Shown one piece after another: positions 55,090 through 63,665 of a DNA stretch of 64,000 nt. The notes below the pieces were generated by a model. That model was given only the letters and a program-made list of their open reading frames with translations. It did not search any database and had not been told where the DNA came from. The DNA is from Aquisalibacillus elongatus (GTDB taxonomy: Bacteria > Bacillota > Bacilli > Bacillales > Alkalibacillaceae), in contig NZ_RKRF01000007.1 of the NCBI RefSeq assembly GCF_003843875.1, positions 372,001 to 436,000 of the forward strand, written 5' to 3'. The translations under genes were made by a program, and so were the position numbers. Each line of letters opens with the position of its first letter. Position 1 is the stretch's first letter.

Positions 55090-56637
55090 ATGGATATCTA
55101 TGATAAAATTAATGAATTGTACGATAAACGACGTAAAGTAGAACTAGGTGGCGGAGATGAAAAAATCCAAAAACAACGTGATAAAGGTAAAATGACCGCA
55201 CGCGAACGAATTGATTATTTGCTTGATGAAAGGTCATTTGTAGAATTAAATCCATTCATCGAACACCGTGTGACGGACTTTGGGATGAATGGTAAGGACG
55301 TACCTGGTGAAGGTGTCGTAACCGGCTATGGTACGGTTAACGGTCGTCCGATTTATTTATTCGCTCAAGATTTCACGGTTTATGGTGGTGCGTTAGGTGA
55401 AATGCACGGCAGAAAAATTGCTGCTGTTATGGATTTAGCTGCGAAGAATGGAACACCGTTTATCGGGCTAAATGACTCTGGTGGTGCTAGAATTCAAGAA
55501 GGTGTTGCATCACTAGATGGTTATGGTCACGTGTTCTATCGTAATTCTATTTATTCTGGTGTCATACCACAAATTTCTGTTATTATGGGGCCATGTGCTG
55601 GTGGAGCTGTCTATTCGCCAGCGATTACCGATTTTGTCGTCATGGTAGAGGAAACATCTCAAATGTTTATTACAGGCCCTAAAGTGATCGAAACGGTAAC
55701 AGGTGAGTCCATTTCTTCTGAAGACCTAGGAGGGGCTGGCGTACATAATAGTAAGAGTGGGAATGCCCACTTAAAAGCAAAAAATGAAGAGGAAGCACTC
55801 GATCAAGTAAAACAACTAATTGAGTATCTCCCGCAAAATCAAAATGAAAAAACGCCAAAACTTGACTCAGGTGAAAAAGAAGCATTTAGAGAAGATATAA
55901 CAGATTTAATTCCATTTGATGCGGTAAGACCTTATGATGTCCGTACGATTATTAATGAAGTGGTGGATGACGACTCGTTCTTCGAAATACATCCAGACTT
56001 CGCTAAGAATGTTGTGGTCGGTTTTGCCAGAATTAATGGTGAGAGTGTCGGTTTAGTTTGTAACCAACCTAAATATTTAGCGGGTGGATTAGATATTGAT
56101 TCTAGTGATAAAGCGTCTCGATTCATTCGATTCTGTGACTCATTTAATATCCCTATTATTACATTTGAGGATGTAACAGGATTCTTCCCTGGAGTTAAGC
56201 AAGAACATGGTGGTATTATTAGACATGGAGCAAAAATTCTCTATGCTTATTCAGAAGCAACCGTTCCTAAAATTACAGTGATTACGCGAAAAGCTTATGG
56301 CGGAGCATACGTCGCTTTAAATAGTAAATCTATAGGTGCCGATTTAGTATTCGCCTGGCCGAATGCTGAAATTGCTGTTATGGGACCTGACGGAGCTGCT
56401 AATATTATTTTTGCTAAAGAAATTAAAGAAAGTGATCACCCTGAAGAAACACGTCAACATAAAATTAACGAATACCGCGAAAAATTCGCAAATCCATACG
56501 TCGCAGCAGGTTTAGGCATGGTCGATGATGTCATTGACCCTAGAGAAACTCGAATTAAATTGACCCAGAGCTTAGAAATGTTAAAGAACAAGCAAGAGGA
56601 TAGACCAAATAAGAAACACGGTAATATTCCTCTATAA
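55090..56637 (+). CDS. yqjD: Acyl-CoA carboxylase carboxyltransferase subunit (propionyl/methylmalonyl-CoA)
   Basis: 515 residues, carboxyltransferase family with N- and C-terminal crotonase-like halves. Blocks: RIDYLLDERSFVELN, GLNDSGGARIQEGV, GPCAGGAVYSPA, and in the second half TFEDVTGFFPGVKQEHGGIIRHGAK and RKAYGGAYVALNSK. It moves a carboxyl group between biotin and propionyl-CoA/methylmalonyl-CoA. The biotinylated partner is not encoded next to it. Could be part of a propionyl-CoA carboxylase or of a decarboxylating complex; the context with epimerase and mutase supports propionyl-CoA oxidation. Confidence 0.92.
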   Translation: MDIYDKINELYDKRRKVELGGGDEKIQKQRDKGKMTARERIDYLLDERSFVELNPFIEHRVTDFGMNGKDVPGEGVVTGYGTVNGRPIYLFAQDFTVYGGALGEMHGRKIAAVMDLAAKNGTPFIGLNDSGGARIQEGVASLDGYGHVFYRNSIYSGVIPQISVIMGPCAGGAVYSPAITDFVVMVEETSQMFITGPKVIETVTGESISSEDLGGAGVHNSKSGNAHLKAKNEEEALDQVKQLIEYLPQNQNEKTPKLDSGEKEAFREDITDLIPFDAVRPYDVRTIINEVVDDDSFFEIHPDFAKNVVVGFARINGESVGLVCNQPKYLAGGLDIDSSDKASRFIRFCDSFNIPIITFEDVTGFFPGVKQEHGGIIRHGAKILYAYSEATVPKITVITRKAYGGAYVALNSKSIGADLVFAWPNAEIAVMGPDGAANIIFAKEIKESDHPEETRQHKINEYREKFANPYVAAGLGMVDDVIDPRETRIKLTQSLEMLKNKQEDRPNKKHGNIPL

Positions 56638-56656
56638 TTAGTGGAGGTGCTACATC

Positions 56657-57781
56657 TTGATTGAAGTAAATAAACAACGATTAATTGATGAATTTATGGA
56701 ATTAGTACAAGTGGATTCAGAAACGAAGCATGAAGAGAAAATCTCAGAGGTTCTTAAAGAAAAATTCACCGCCCTAGGTCTAACAGTTAAAGAAGATAAT
56801 GCCAAAGAAAAAACGGGTCATGGTTCTAACAATTTAGTGTTTACGTTAAAAGGAACAGAGGATGCTGACCCAATTTTTTTTACTTCCCATATGGATACAG
56901 TAGTTCCAGGTGCCGGAATTACACCGTCTATTGAAGGCGATTTTATCGTATCGGATGGAACGACGATTTTAGGCGCTGACGATAAAGCTGGCATTGCAGC
57001 AATGCTTGAAGCAATTAAGAGCCTTAAAGAACAAGATGTTGAACACGGTGATCTACAATTCGTTATCACGGTGGGGGAAGAATCAGGTCTTGTAGGGGCC
57101 AAAGCGTTTGACTCAAGCTTATTAAATGCGAAATACGGTTATGCCATCGACAGTAATGGGCAAGTTGGGGGCATTATTGTAGCAGCACCTACTCAGGCTA
57201 AGCTCTATATGACGTCCCACGGTAAAACTGCTCATGCTGGTGTGGCACCAGAAGAAGGAATATCGGCTATTACATTAGCTGCTAAAGCCATTGCTAAAAT
57301 GCCACTAGGTCGAATTGACGATGAAACAACAGCTAATATTGGCCGTTTTGAAGGTGGTAAAGCGACCAATATAGTAAGTGATGAAGCGAATATTTTAGCC
57401 GAAGCCCGTTCGCTTGATCCTGAGAAACTTGATAGGCAATTAGAGGAAATGAAAAAAGCGTGCCAAGTAGCGGAAAATGAACTAGGTGGTTCAATCGAAG
57501 TAAAAACCGAAACGATGTATCCAGGCTATAAGCATAAAGCAGGAGACCAGGTAGTCGAAGTCGCTCGAAAGGCAGCTTCAAAAATTGGTAGAGAAAGTGA
57601 ACTTAAGAAGAGCGGCGGTGGAAGTGACGCTAATATTTTTGCCGGATTAGGTATTCCTACGGTTAATTTGTGTGTTGGTTATGAGAACATCCACACGACA
57701 AATGAACGTATGCCAGTTGATGAATTAGTTAAGATCTCTGAATTCGTTACTTCGATTATAATCGAAGCCAAAGAACAGTAA
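56657..57781 (+). CDS. yqjE: Tripeptidase T-like M20 metallopeptidase (YqjE)
   Basis: 374 residues from a TTG with GGAGGTG upstream. Metal-site motifs TSHMDTVVPG (about 77-86), GADDKAGIAAM (about 110-120) and the catalytic Glu in TVGEESGLVGA are present. The dimerisation domain sits in the middle (about 180-290). It matches B. subtilis YqjE, a PepT-like protein; the actual peptide substrate is unknown. Confidence 0.9.
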   Translation: MIEVNKQRLIDEFMELVQVDSETKHEEKISEVLKEKFTALGLTVKEDNAKEKTGHGSNNLVFTLKGTEDADPIFFTSHMDTVVPGAGITPSIEGDFIVSDGTTILGADDKAGIAAMLEAIKSLKEQDVEHGDLQFVITVGEESGLVGAKAFDSSLLNAKYGYAIDSNGQVGGIIVAAPTQAKLYMTSHGKTAHAGVAPEEGISAITLAAKAIAKMPLGRIDDETTANIGRFEGGKATNIVSDEANILAEARSLDPEKLDRQLEEMKKACQVAENELGGSIEVKTETMYPGYKHKAGDQVVEVARKAASKIGRESELKKSGGGSDANIFAGLGIPTVNLCVGYENIHTTNERMPVDELVKISEFVTSIIIEAKEQ

Positions 57782-57785
57782 TCTA

Positions 57786-57819
57786 AAGTGCTTGGTGTTC
57801 GTCATCAAGCACTTTTCAT
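57786..57819 (+). terminator. Terminator after yqjE
   Basis: AAAGTGCTTG (57786-57795) pairs with CAAGCACTTT (57807-57816), followed by TTCAT. The T-run is short. Confidence 0.75.
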
Positions 57820-57845
57820 ATTAATATTTTGTTGGTGGTTTTAAG

Positions 57846-59093
57846 ATGAAAAAAGGTCGAATTATATATCATGTTGATATGAATAGCTTCTATGCCTCGG
57901 TTGAAATGGCTTATAATCCCAAATTGAAAGGAAAGCCTGTAGCAATTGCAGGAAATCCAGAAGAAAGAAGGGGGATTGTCGTCACGAGCAGTTACGAGGC
58001 AAGAGCAAAAGGTGTCAAAACGACGATGCCTTTGTGGCAAGCTTTCCAGCATTGCCCTGAGTTAATCGTCTTAAAACCAAATTTTGATCGATATAGAGAA
58101 GCGTCACGTCATATGTTTTCTATTCTTTCAGAAGTCACACCGATTGTTCAACCAGTATCCATAGATGAAGGGTATATGGATGTGACAGATTATGTCGGTA
58201 GTCAAAATCCAATAAAACTTGCAGAGGAATTGCAAAAGCGAGTTTTAAATGAACTAGATCTCCCATCTAGCATTGGAATCGCGCCTAATAAGTTTTTGGC
58301 CAAAATGGCATCTGATATGAAAAAACCTTTAGGGATTACCGTTCTTAGAAAACGAGAAATTAAGGAAAAATTATGGAAGTTATCTATTGGTGAAATGTAT
58401 GGTGTTGGCCAAAAAACGGCTGATAAATTAAAGAAGCTTGATATTGAAACGATTGGTGACCTTGCATTAAAAGATGTGATGACACTAAAAAATTTATTAG
58501 GGATAAACGGTGAGAGGCTACATCAAAGAGCAAATGGTATAGACGATCGCCCTGTGGACCCAGATGCCGTTAATGATTTTAAAAGTATCGGAAATTCTAC
58601 AACACTCCCATATGACATGACAGACCAACAGGAGATTAATCGGATTTTTGATCAATTATCTGAAAAAGTTGCTGATCGAATGGAGAGAAAAGAAGTCGTC
58701 TCAGAAAATATTCAAATTATGATTCGTTATCATGACCGAAAAACAATTACTCGTAGCAGGCAATTACGTGAATTTGTTGAGACAAAACAAGAGATTAGTC
58801 AACTTGCTAAGCAACTATTTCAGCAACATTGGAATGAGGACCCTGTCAGACTTTTAGGAGTCACAGCCCAGCAATTAACCGCAAAAGATGAAATGTTTAA
58901 ACAACTTGATTTGTTTAATTATGAGAAAGAGGCAGAGAAGGAAGAACTATACCTTACTGTGGATCAGTTAAAGGAAAAGTATGGAGACAATACTTTCGTA
59001 AAATTAAAAAGCCAGAGGCAGGCAAAAATGAGTACGAGCTTTCAAAAAGATTTTTTAAATGAATATAAAAATAACCAAAATAACTCCAAATGA
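57846..59093 (+). CDS. dinB: DNA polymerase IV (Y family)
   Basis: 415 residues. The palm acidic residues are in HVDMNSFYASVE and SIDEGYMDV; FDRYREAS and the helix-hairpin-helix region MYGVGQKTADKLKKLDI follow, then a little-finger domain. The beta-clamp binding peptide QLDLF lies at about 353-357. It performs translesion synthesis. It corresponds by position to B. subtilis polY1 (yqjH). Confidence 0.95.
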   Translation: MKKGRIIYHVDMNSFYASVEMAYNPKLKGKPVAIAGNPEERRGIVVTSSYEARAKGVKTTMPLWQAFQHCPELIVLKPNFDRYREASRHMFSILSEVTPIVQPVSIDEGYMDVTDYVGSQNPIKLAEELQKRVLNELDLPSSIGIAPNKFLAKMASDMKKPLGITVLRKREIKEKLWKLSIGEMYGVGQKTADKLKKLDIETIGDLALKDVMTLKNLLGINGERLHQRANGIDDRPVDPDAVNDFKSIGNSTTLPYDMTDQQEINRIFDQLSEKVADRMERKEVVSENIQIMIRYHDRKTITRSRQLREFVETKQEISQLAKQLFQQHWNEDPVRLLGVTAQQLTAKDEMFKQLDLFNYEKEAEKEELYLTVDQLKEKYGDNTFVKLKSQRQAKMSTSFQKDFLNEYKNNQNNSK

Positions 59094-59120
59094 TCGTAAT
59101 CACTTGGAGTTATTTTTGAG
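59079..59120. terminator. Terminator between convergent dinB and aldehyde dehydrogenase
   Basis: AATAACTCCAA (59079-59089) pairs with TTGGAGTTATT (59104-59114) and five T follow. The hairpin includes the dinB stop codon. Confidence 0.85.
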
Positions 59121-60497
59121 TTATTTAAATAATTTCTTTAGTATTTTTCGTCCCACTTTTGAATTAGGGTATCTAAACGCTAAGTCAAACGAAGTTGTTT
59201 GTTTCAGGACGCTTTTTTCGTGTGTAAACGCATCAAAACTATATTTACCATGATATTTACCAATCCCACTCGTACCAATTCCTCCAAATGGAAGTTGGTT
59301 ATTACCGAGGTGCATAATTGTGTCGTTTATACACCCACCGCCAAACGAGATGTTCTTTATAGCCCATTCTTGTTTTTTTTCATTTTCTGAGAAGAAGTAT
59401 AAGGCTAATGGGTTACGAGAATGTTCGATATGATCATGAATTTCTTCTAGATTTTCATACGTTAGAATTGGAAGAATAGGTCCAAAAATTTCATCGTGCA
59501 TCATCTTTGAAGTCCAATCAACGTTATCAACTAAAGTAGGATTAATTTGCCTATTCGTTCTGTCCGACTTTCCACCGTAAACGATTTTACCCTGATCCAA
59601 ATAGCTCACTAAGCGATCAAAATGAGCATCATTTACAATCTTAGAGAAATCTCCGCTTTGCATAGGGTCTTCTGAATACATTTTTTCAATTTCTTTTTTC
59701 AAGTGGTCAATTAAAGGTTGTTTGATATCTCGATGTACTAATAAATAATCGGGTGCAACACAAGTTTGACCCGCATTGACAAACTTACCCCAAGTAATCC
59801 GCCTTGCTGCATATTCTAATTTGGCATCTTTGTCCACGATACAAGGACTTTTACCGCCTAATTCTAGTGTGACTGGGATGAGTTGTTGACTCGCTTTTTC
59901 CATAATAATTTTCCCAACATTTACACTACCAGTAAAGAAGATAAAGTCTAAAGGTTGCTCAAGAAGCTCTTGACTTACTTCCTTATCTCCTTGAACGACA
60001 GTTATATATTTTTCTTCGAATGTTTCTGTAATCATTTCTTTAATTAATTCGCTCGTATAAGGTGTTAGTTCAGATGGTTTTATAATGGCTGTATTACCAG
60101 CGGCAATGGCACCAATTAGTGGAGCTATTGCCAGGTGTAATGGATAATTCCAAGGACTAATAATTAATGTTACACCATATGGCTGTTTATAGATTAAACT
60201 TTTAGCTCCTTTATGGGTCGTTGGAGTTTTAACCTTTTTAGGTTGCATCCATTCACGTAAATGTTTAATCGTATAATTTATTTCTTGTTGCAAGAATCCA
60301 AACTCAGTTGTTAAAACTTCATAACTCGACTTATTTAAGTCTTTGTGCAACGATTCATATATTCTAGGTTCATAACGGTTAAGCATTTCTTGTAATTTTT
60401 GAAGTTGGTGAATTCGATACGTATAGGTCATTGTTTTCCCAGCTCGAAACATCGTCTTTTGATTTTGAACTAGCGTTTGAATATCGGTCATACTCAT
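59121..60497 (-). CDS. Aldehyde dehydrogenase (class 3 type)
   Basis: 458 residues from the ATG at 60497, which overlaps the rnz stop as TGATG; an ATG at 60491 is also possible. NAD-binding TLIISPWNYPLHLA, catalytic Glu in LELGGKSPCIVD, and the nucleophilic Cys in NAGQTCVAPDYLL are clear. Class 3 features: a short N-terminus without the longer oligomerisation arm, and a hydrophobic/basic C-terminal tail (KVGRKILKKLF) that may touch membranes. It oxidises medium or long aldehydes, as fatty aldehyde. Tight coupling to rnz has no clear reason. Confidence 0.92.
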   Translation of the reverse strand: MSMTDIQTLVQNQKTMFRAGKTMTYTYRIHQLQKLQEMLNRYEPRIYESLHKDLNKSSYEVLTTEFGFLQQEINYTIKHLREWMQPKKVKTPTTHKGAKSLIYKQPYGVTLIISPWNYPLHLAIAPLIGAIAAGNTAIIKPSELTPYTSELIKEMITETFEEKYITVVQGDKEVSQELLEQPLDFIFFTGSVNVGKIIMEKASQQLIPVTLELGGKSPCIVDKDAKLEYAARRITWGKFVNAGQTCVAPDYLLVHRDIKQPLIDHLKKEIEKMYSEDPMQSGDFSKIVNDAHFDRLVSYLDQGKIVYGGKSDRTNRQINPTLVDNVDWTSKMMHDEIFGPILPILTYENLEEIHDHIEHSRNPLALYFFSENEKKQEWAIKNISFGGGCINDTIMHLGNNQLPFGGIGTSGIGKYHGKYSFDAFTHEKSVLKQTTSFDLAFRYPNSKVGRKILKKLFK

Positions 60498-61423
60498 CAC
60501 CCCTCCTTTTGAACCGTGTAAGTATATAAGTCTTTTGCATAGATTGTATTTGGAAGCACGTCATTAACTTTGTCTAATTCTTTTTCTAAGTCATGATCTT
60601 GATAACGAGATGAGACGTGATTTAATATTAATTGTTTTACATTGGCTTTCTTTGCAAGTTCGGCTGCTTGAATACTCGTTGAGTGGTTATAGTCTTTTGC
60701 TAAAGCTCGGTCTTCATCCGTAAAAGTCGCTTCATGAATTAGTAGGTCCGAATCATAAATAGATTCTATAATTTCTTCGGTTGGAAGTGTGTCACCTAAT
60801 ATAGACACTTTCTTTCCTTTAATTATTGGGCCTGTCACATCTTCTCTATAAATGGTTTGTCCATCTGGCAGCGTTATTTTCTCATGGTTTTTAATGTCTT
60901 GATAGATCGGTCCAGGCTTAATTCCTAATTCTTTTAATTTATTTGGTAATAGATGACCAACTGAATCCTTTTCTTCAATAATAAAACCATAAGAAGGCAC
61001 ACCATGTTTTAATCGTAATGACTTTACGATAACGTGCTCATCTTCAAAGAGTATATTTGAATCAATCGATTTGAAAACAATCGGATATTTTAAATGAGTC
61101 TCACTTACTTTAAGGCTCAGTTCAATAAATTCTTTTAAACGGGGTGGCCCGTATATCTCTAATGGTGTTGTCCCTTCTTGGAAGGATCTGCTACTGAGGA
61201 GACCTGGAAGACCAAAAATATGATCACCATGCATATGCGTAATAAATATTTTAGAGATTTTTCTAGGTTTGATTTTAGAATGTAAGATTTGATGTTGTGT
61301 GGCTTCACCACAATCAAATAACCATACTTCGTCACGTTGTTGAAGCATGGATAAAGCAAGTGATGAGACATTCCTCTTTTTTGACGGTACCCCAGAACCT
61401 GTACCGATAAACGTGATCTCCAC
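60497..61423 (-). CDS. rnz: Ribonuclease Z
   Basis: 308 residues from the GTG at 61423 with GGGAGG ten bases upstream, giving MEITFIGTGSGVPSKKRN; this agrees with the 307 residues of B. subtilis RNase Z. An ATG at 61441 is part of the ribosome site. Metal-binding motif THMHGDHIFGLPGLL is at about 61-75, with later ligands in SILGDT and the AxDxxH-like IHEATF, and LILNHVSSRY at the end. It cuts the 3' trailer of tRNA precursors lacking CCA. Confidence 0.95.
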   Translation of the reverse strand: MEITFIGTGSGVPSKKRNVSSLALSMLQQRDEVWLFDCGEATQHQILHSKIKPRKISKIFITHMHGDHIFGLPGLLSSRSFQEGTTPLEIYGPPRLKEFIELSLKVSETHLKYPIVFKSIDSNILFEDEHVIVKSLRLKHGVPSYGFIIEEKDSVGHLLPNKLKELGIKPGPIYQDIKNHEKITLPDGQTIYREDVTGPIIKGKKVSILGDTLPTEEIIESIYDSDLLIHEATFTDEDRALAKDYNHSTSIQAAELAKKANVKQLILNHVSSRYQDHDLEKELDKVNDVLPNTIYAKDLYTYTVQKEG

Positions 61424-61468
61424 GGTTAAATAGCCTCCCATCTAATCTATATTAATTTTGTTTTTAAT

Positions 61469-62200
61469 TTAGGGTTTATGTTTCTTCATAATATCAGGAA
61501 CATCGCTAAATATGCCATCTGCTTCCATTGTGACACATTTTTTCATTGTACTCACGCGATTAACTGTGAAGACACGGTAAGGAATGTTTTTGTCGAATAA
61601 AAGTTTGACCATTTTAGATGATAGTAAACGTGACTTGAAGTGTAATGCATTTGCACCTATATCGTCTAATACTTCATCCACTTTTCCTAACTGTATATTG
61701 GTTAATAGAGCGAGTTCTATATCGTCATTAATGTCTCGCAAACGTTTAATCGTATTTGGATTATAACTAGAAATAATAGTCCGATCGATAACATTATACT
61801 CGTTTATTAGATCCATCACGCGTTTTTCAATCGTTGGGTATTCAATGACATTTGTCTTAAGTTCAACATTAATGAGTAAGTCCCTATTTTGAATCCATTG
61901 TAAAAATTCTTTTAGTGACATAATAGGGGTATGTATATAGTGTTTAGAAAACCAGTAACCAGCATCAAATTCTTGTAATTCGTCTAATGTGTAATTTTGG
62001 ACGAATCCGGTTCCATTAGTTGTTCGTCTAATGTTTTCATCATGAATAATTACGGGAATTAAATCTTTAGTTAGTTGGACGTCTAATTCAATCCCGTCAG
62101 CCCCTAATTGCTCAGCTAGCTCAAAAGCTGGCAATGTATTCTCAGGTGCATATTGGCTGGCACCTCGATGTGCGAACACTTTTGTAGAGATAATGGCCAC
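61469..62200 (-). CDS. Glycerophosphodiester phosphodiesterase family protein
   Basis: 243 residues, GDPD TIM barrel. FAHRGASQYAPENTLPAFELA (with the catalytic His and Glu), GADGIELDVQLTKD and VIIHDENIRRTTNGTG are conserved, as is VNVELKT-like INVELK. It has no signal peptide, so it is probably cytoplasmic and splits glycerophosphodiesters into glycerol 3-phosphate and alcohol. The start is uncertain: the GTG at 62200 has a weak site (AGAAAG), and an ATT two codons later is better placed after AGAGGTG. Confidence 0.9.
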   Translation of the reverse strand: MAIISTKVFAHRGASQYAPENTLPAFELAEQLGADGIELDVQLTKDLIPVIIHDENIRRTTNGTGFVQNYTLDELQEFDAGYWFSKHYIHTPIMSLKEFLQWIQNRDLLINVELKTNVIEYPTIEKRVMDLINEYNVIDRTIISSYNPNTIKRLRDINDDIELALLTNIQLGKVDEVLDDIGANALHFKSRLLSSKMVKLLFDKNIPYRVFTVNRVSTMKKCVTMEADGIFSDVPDIMKKHKP

Positions 62201-62425
62201 CTCTTTCTATATGGTCATATTAATAATTACGATAAAAAATATATAAATCCTGTCATTTCTTTTATGATTGTGGTTTATTACGCATAAAAAGTCAATTGAA
62301 TTCAAGGAAAAAGTGGGTGGAGAAGCTTGTTAAACTTAACTTGAATAAATCTAATTTCATAACATGAATGTAAAGTGTTTTTGTAGTATAATAAAAATGA
62401 ATACCTATTCAGTGGAGGCTACAAA

Positions 62426-63400
62426 ATGACTGAACAAACAATACATCAAATAACATTACCTACCCCTTACGCTGTCGGGGATGTCCATCTTTATGTTGTC
62501 ATAGATGAAGCGGTTACCTTAATTGATGCAGGCGTTCATACCGATGAAGCATGGGAAGTCTTTAAAGGAGAGCTTAAAAAGCTTAATTTAACAATTCATG
62601 ATATTGATCAAGTTGTGCTGACACATCATCATCCTGATCATATAGGATTAGTTGGGCGATTAGACCACGTTGATCGAATTTATGGAGATGAATTAGTTCA
62701 TACTTGGTTAACCCGTGATCAAGCTTATTTTGATCATTATTTGGATTTCTTTAATCAAATGTATGAAAAATGGGGAGTACCTGAGCCATTTCGTATTATT
62801 CATAAATCATTATCTCAGACTTTGAAATTTTCAACTGAAGGGGCGTTAACGGATGTGTTAACAGAAGGTGATGCTATTCCAGGGTTATCTGACTTTATAA
62901 CGTTAGAAACACCCGGTCATGCTGAAAGCCACCTTTCATTTTATAATTCTAAAACAGGTGATTTCTTAGGCGGCGACTTTTTAATTAAGCATATTTCATC
63001 TAACCCTTTGTTAGAGCCACCTAGAACAAAGGGAAAGGAGCGCCCTAAGCCATTACTTCATTATCGCGATTCGATGAAAAAGGTTTTGGACTATAATTTT
63101 TCCAGTATTTACCCAGGGCACGGGGAGATTTTTTCCGGCCATCATTCATTAATTTTAGACCGGTTAGCTAAACAGGAAAAACGTGCTTATAAAGTTCTTG
63201 ATTTTCTAAAAGAAAAGCCGGCAACACCTTTTGAAGTTTGTCAATTTTTATTCCCGAAACATTATGAGCGTCAATTCGGTCTCACCATGTCTGAGACGGT
63301 CGGCCAATTAGACTATTTAATGGATGTGGGTGAAATAGTTGAGCAACAAGATTCAGGCACCAGCTATTTCGCACCTAAGTACGTTATAACCAAAGAATGA
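62426..63400 (+). CDS. Metallo-beta-lactamase fold hydrolase
   Basis: 324 residues. The binuclear metal motif THHHPDHIGL lies at about 70-79, with later ligands in LETPGHAESHL, GGDFLIKH and IYPGHGE. A C-terminal winged-helix-like region (about 245-310, KPATPFEVCQFLFPKHYERQ) is typical of the glyoxalase II/LACTB2-like group. Substrate unknown; thioester or nucleic acid fragments are possible. A TATAAT at 62387-62392 probably belongs to its promoter. Confidence 0.88.
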   Translation: MTEQTIHQITLPTPYAVGDVHLYVVIDEAVTLIDAGVHTDEAWEVFKGELKKLNLTIHDIDQVVLTHHHPDHIGLVGRLDHVDRIYGDELVHTWLTRDQAYFDHYLDFFNQMYEKWGVPEPFRIIHKSLSQTLKFSTEGALTDVLTEGDAIPGLSDFITLETPGHAESHLSFYNSKTGDFLGGDFLIKHISSNPLLEPPRTKGKERPKPLLHYRDSMKKVLDYNFSSIYPGHGEIFSGHHSLILDRLAKQEKRAYKVLDFLKEKPATPFEVCQFLFPKHYERQFGLTMSETVGQLDYLMDVGEIVEQQDSGTSYFAPKYVITKE

Positions 63401-63465
63401 GGATGAGTCAAAGGGTGCCAAAGACAAACTGTAAGTTGGATTAGTTGAAATATTAATTAAGCGTA

Positions 63466-63578
63466 GTCAAAATGCGTAGACTCCTGCAGGAATAGCACGA
63501 GCTGAAAATCACGCAAAACGAACGGAAGTGAGTTTTGGGAAGTTGAAGCCGTGCCTGCGGAAAGTGGAGCATTTTGAC
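63466..63578. repeat. Dispersed Bacillaceae-type repeat element, 113 bp
   Basis: Perfect 10-base terminal inverted repeats (GTCAAAATGC at 63466-63475 and GCATTTTGAC at 63569-63578) enclose a GC-richer, foldable stretch. Inside, GACTCCTGCAGGAATAGCACGAGCTGAA and CCTGCGGAAAGTGGAGC resemble the start and end of a noncoding repeat that I know to occur in many copies in Bacillaceae genomes. No reading frame is credible. Only one copy is in the window, so repetitiveness is inferred from memory of the family. Confidence 0.6.
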
Positions 63579-63590
63579 GGAGCGTAATAG

Positions 63591-63638
63591 GAAACTCCGT
63601 ACTTTGCTTCAAAGCACTTAATCAAAGTACGGAGTTTC
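63591..63638. terminator. Strong hairpin between MBL gene and yolD-like gene
   Basis: GAAACTCCGTACTTTG (63591-63606) and CAAAGTACGGAGTTTC (63623-63638) are a perfect 16-base inverted repeat. It lies between convergent genes and is probably a bidirectional terminator, though the T-runs are weak. Confidence 0.75.
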
Positions 63639-63665
63639 TATCAATTTAAATTCTATTGTCCCAGT

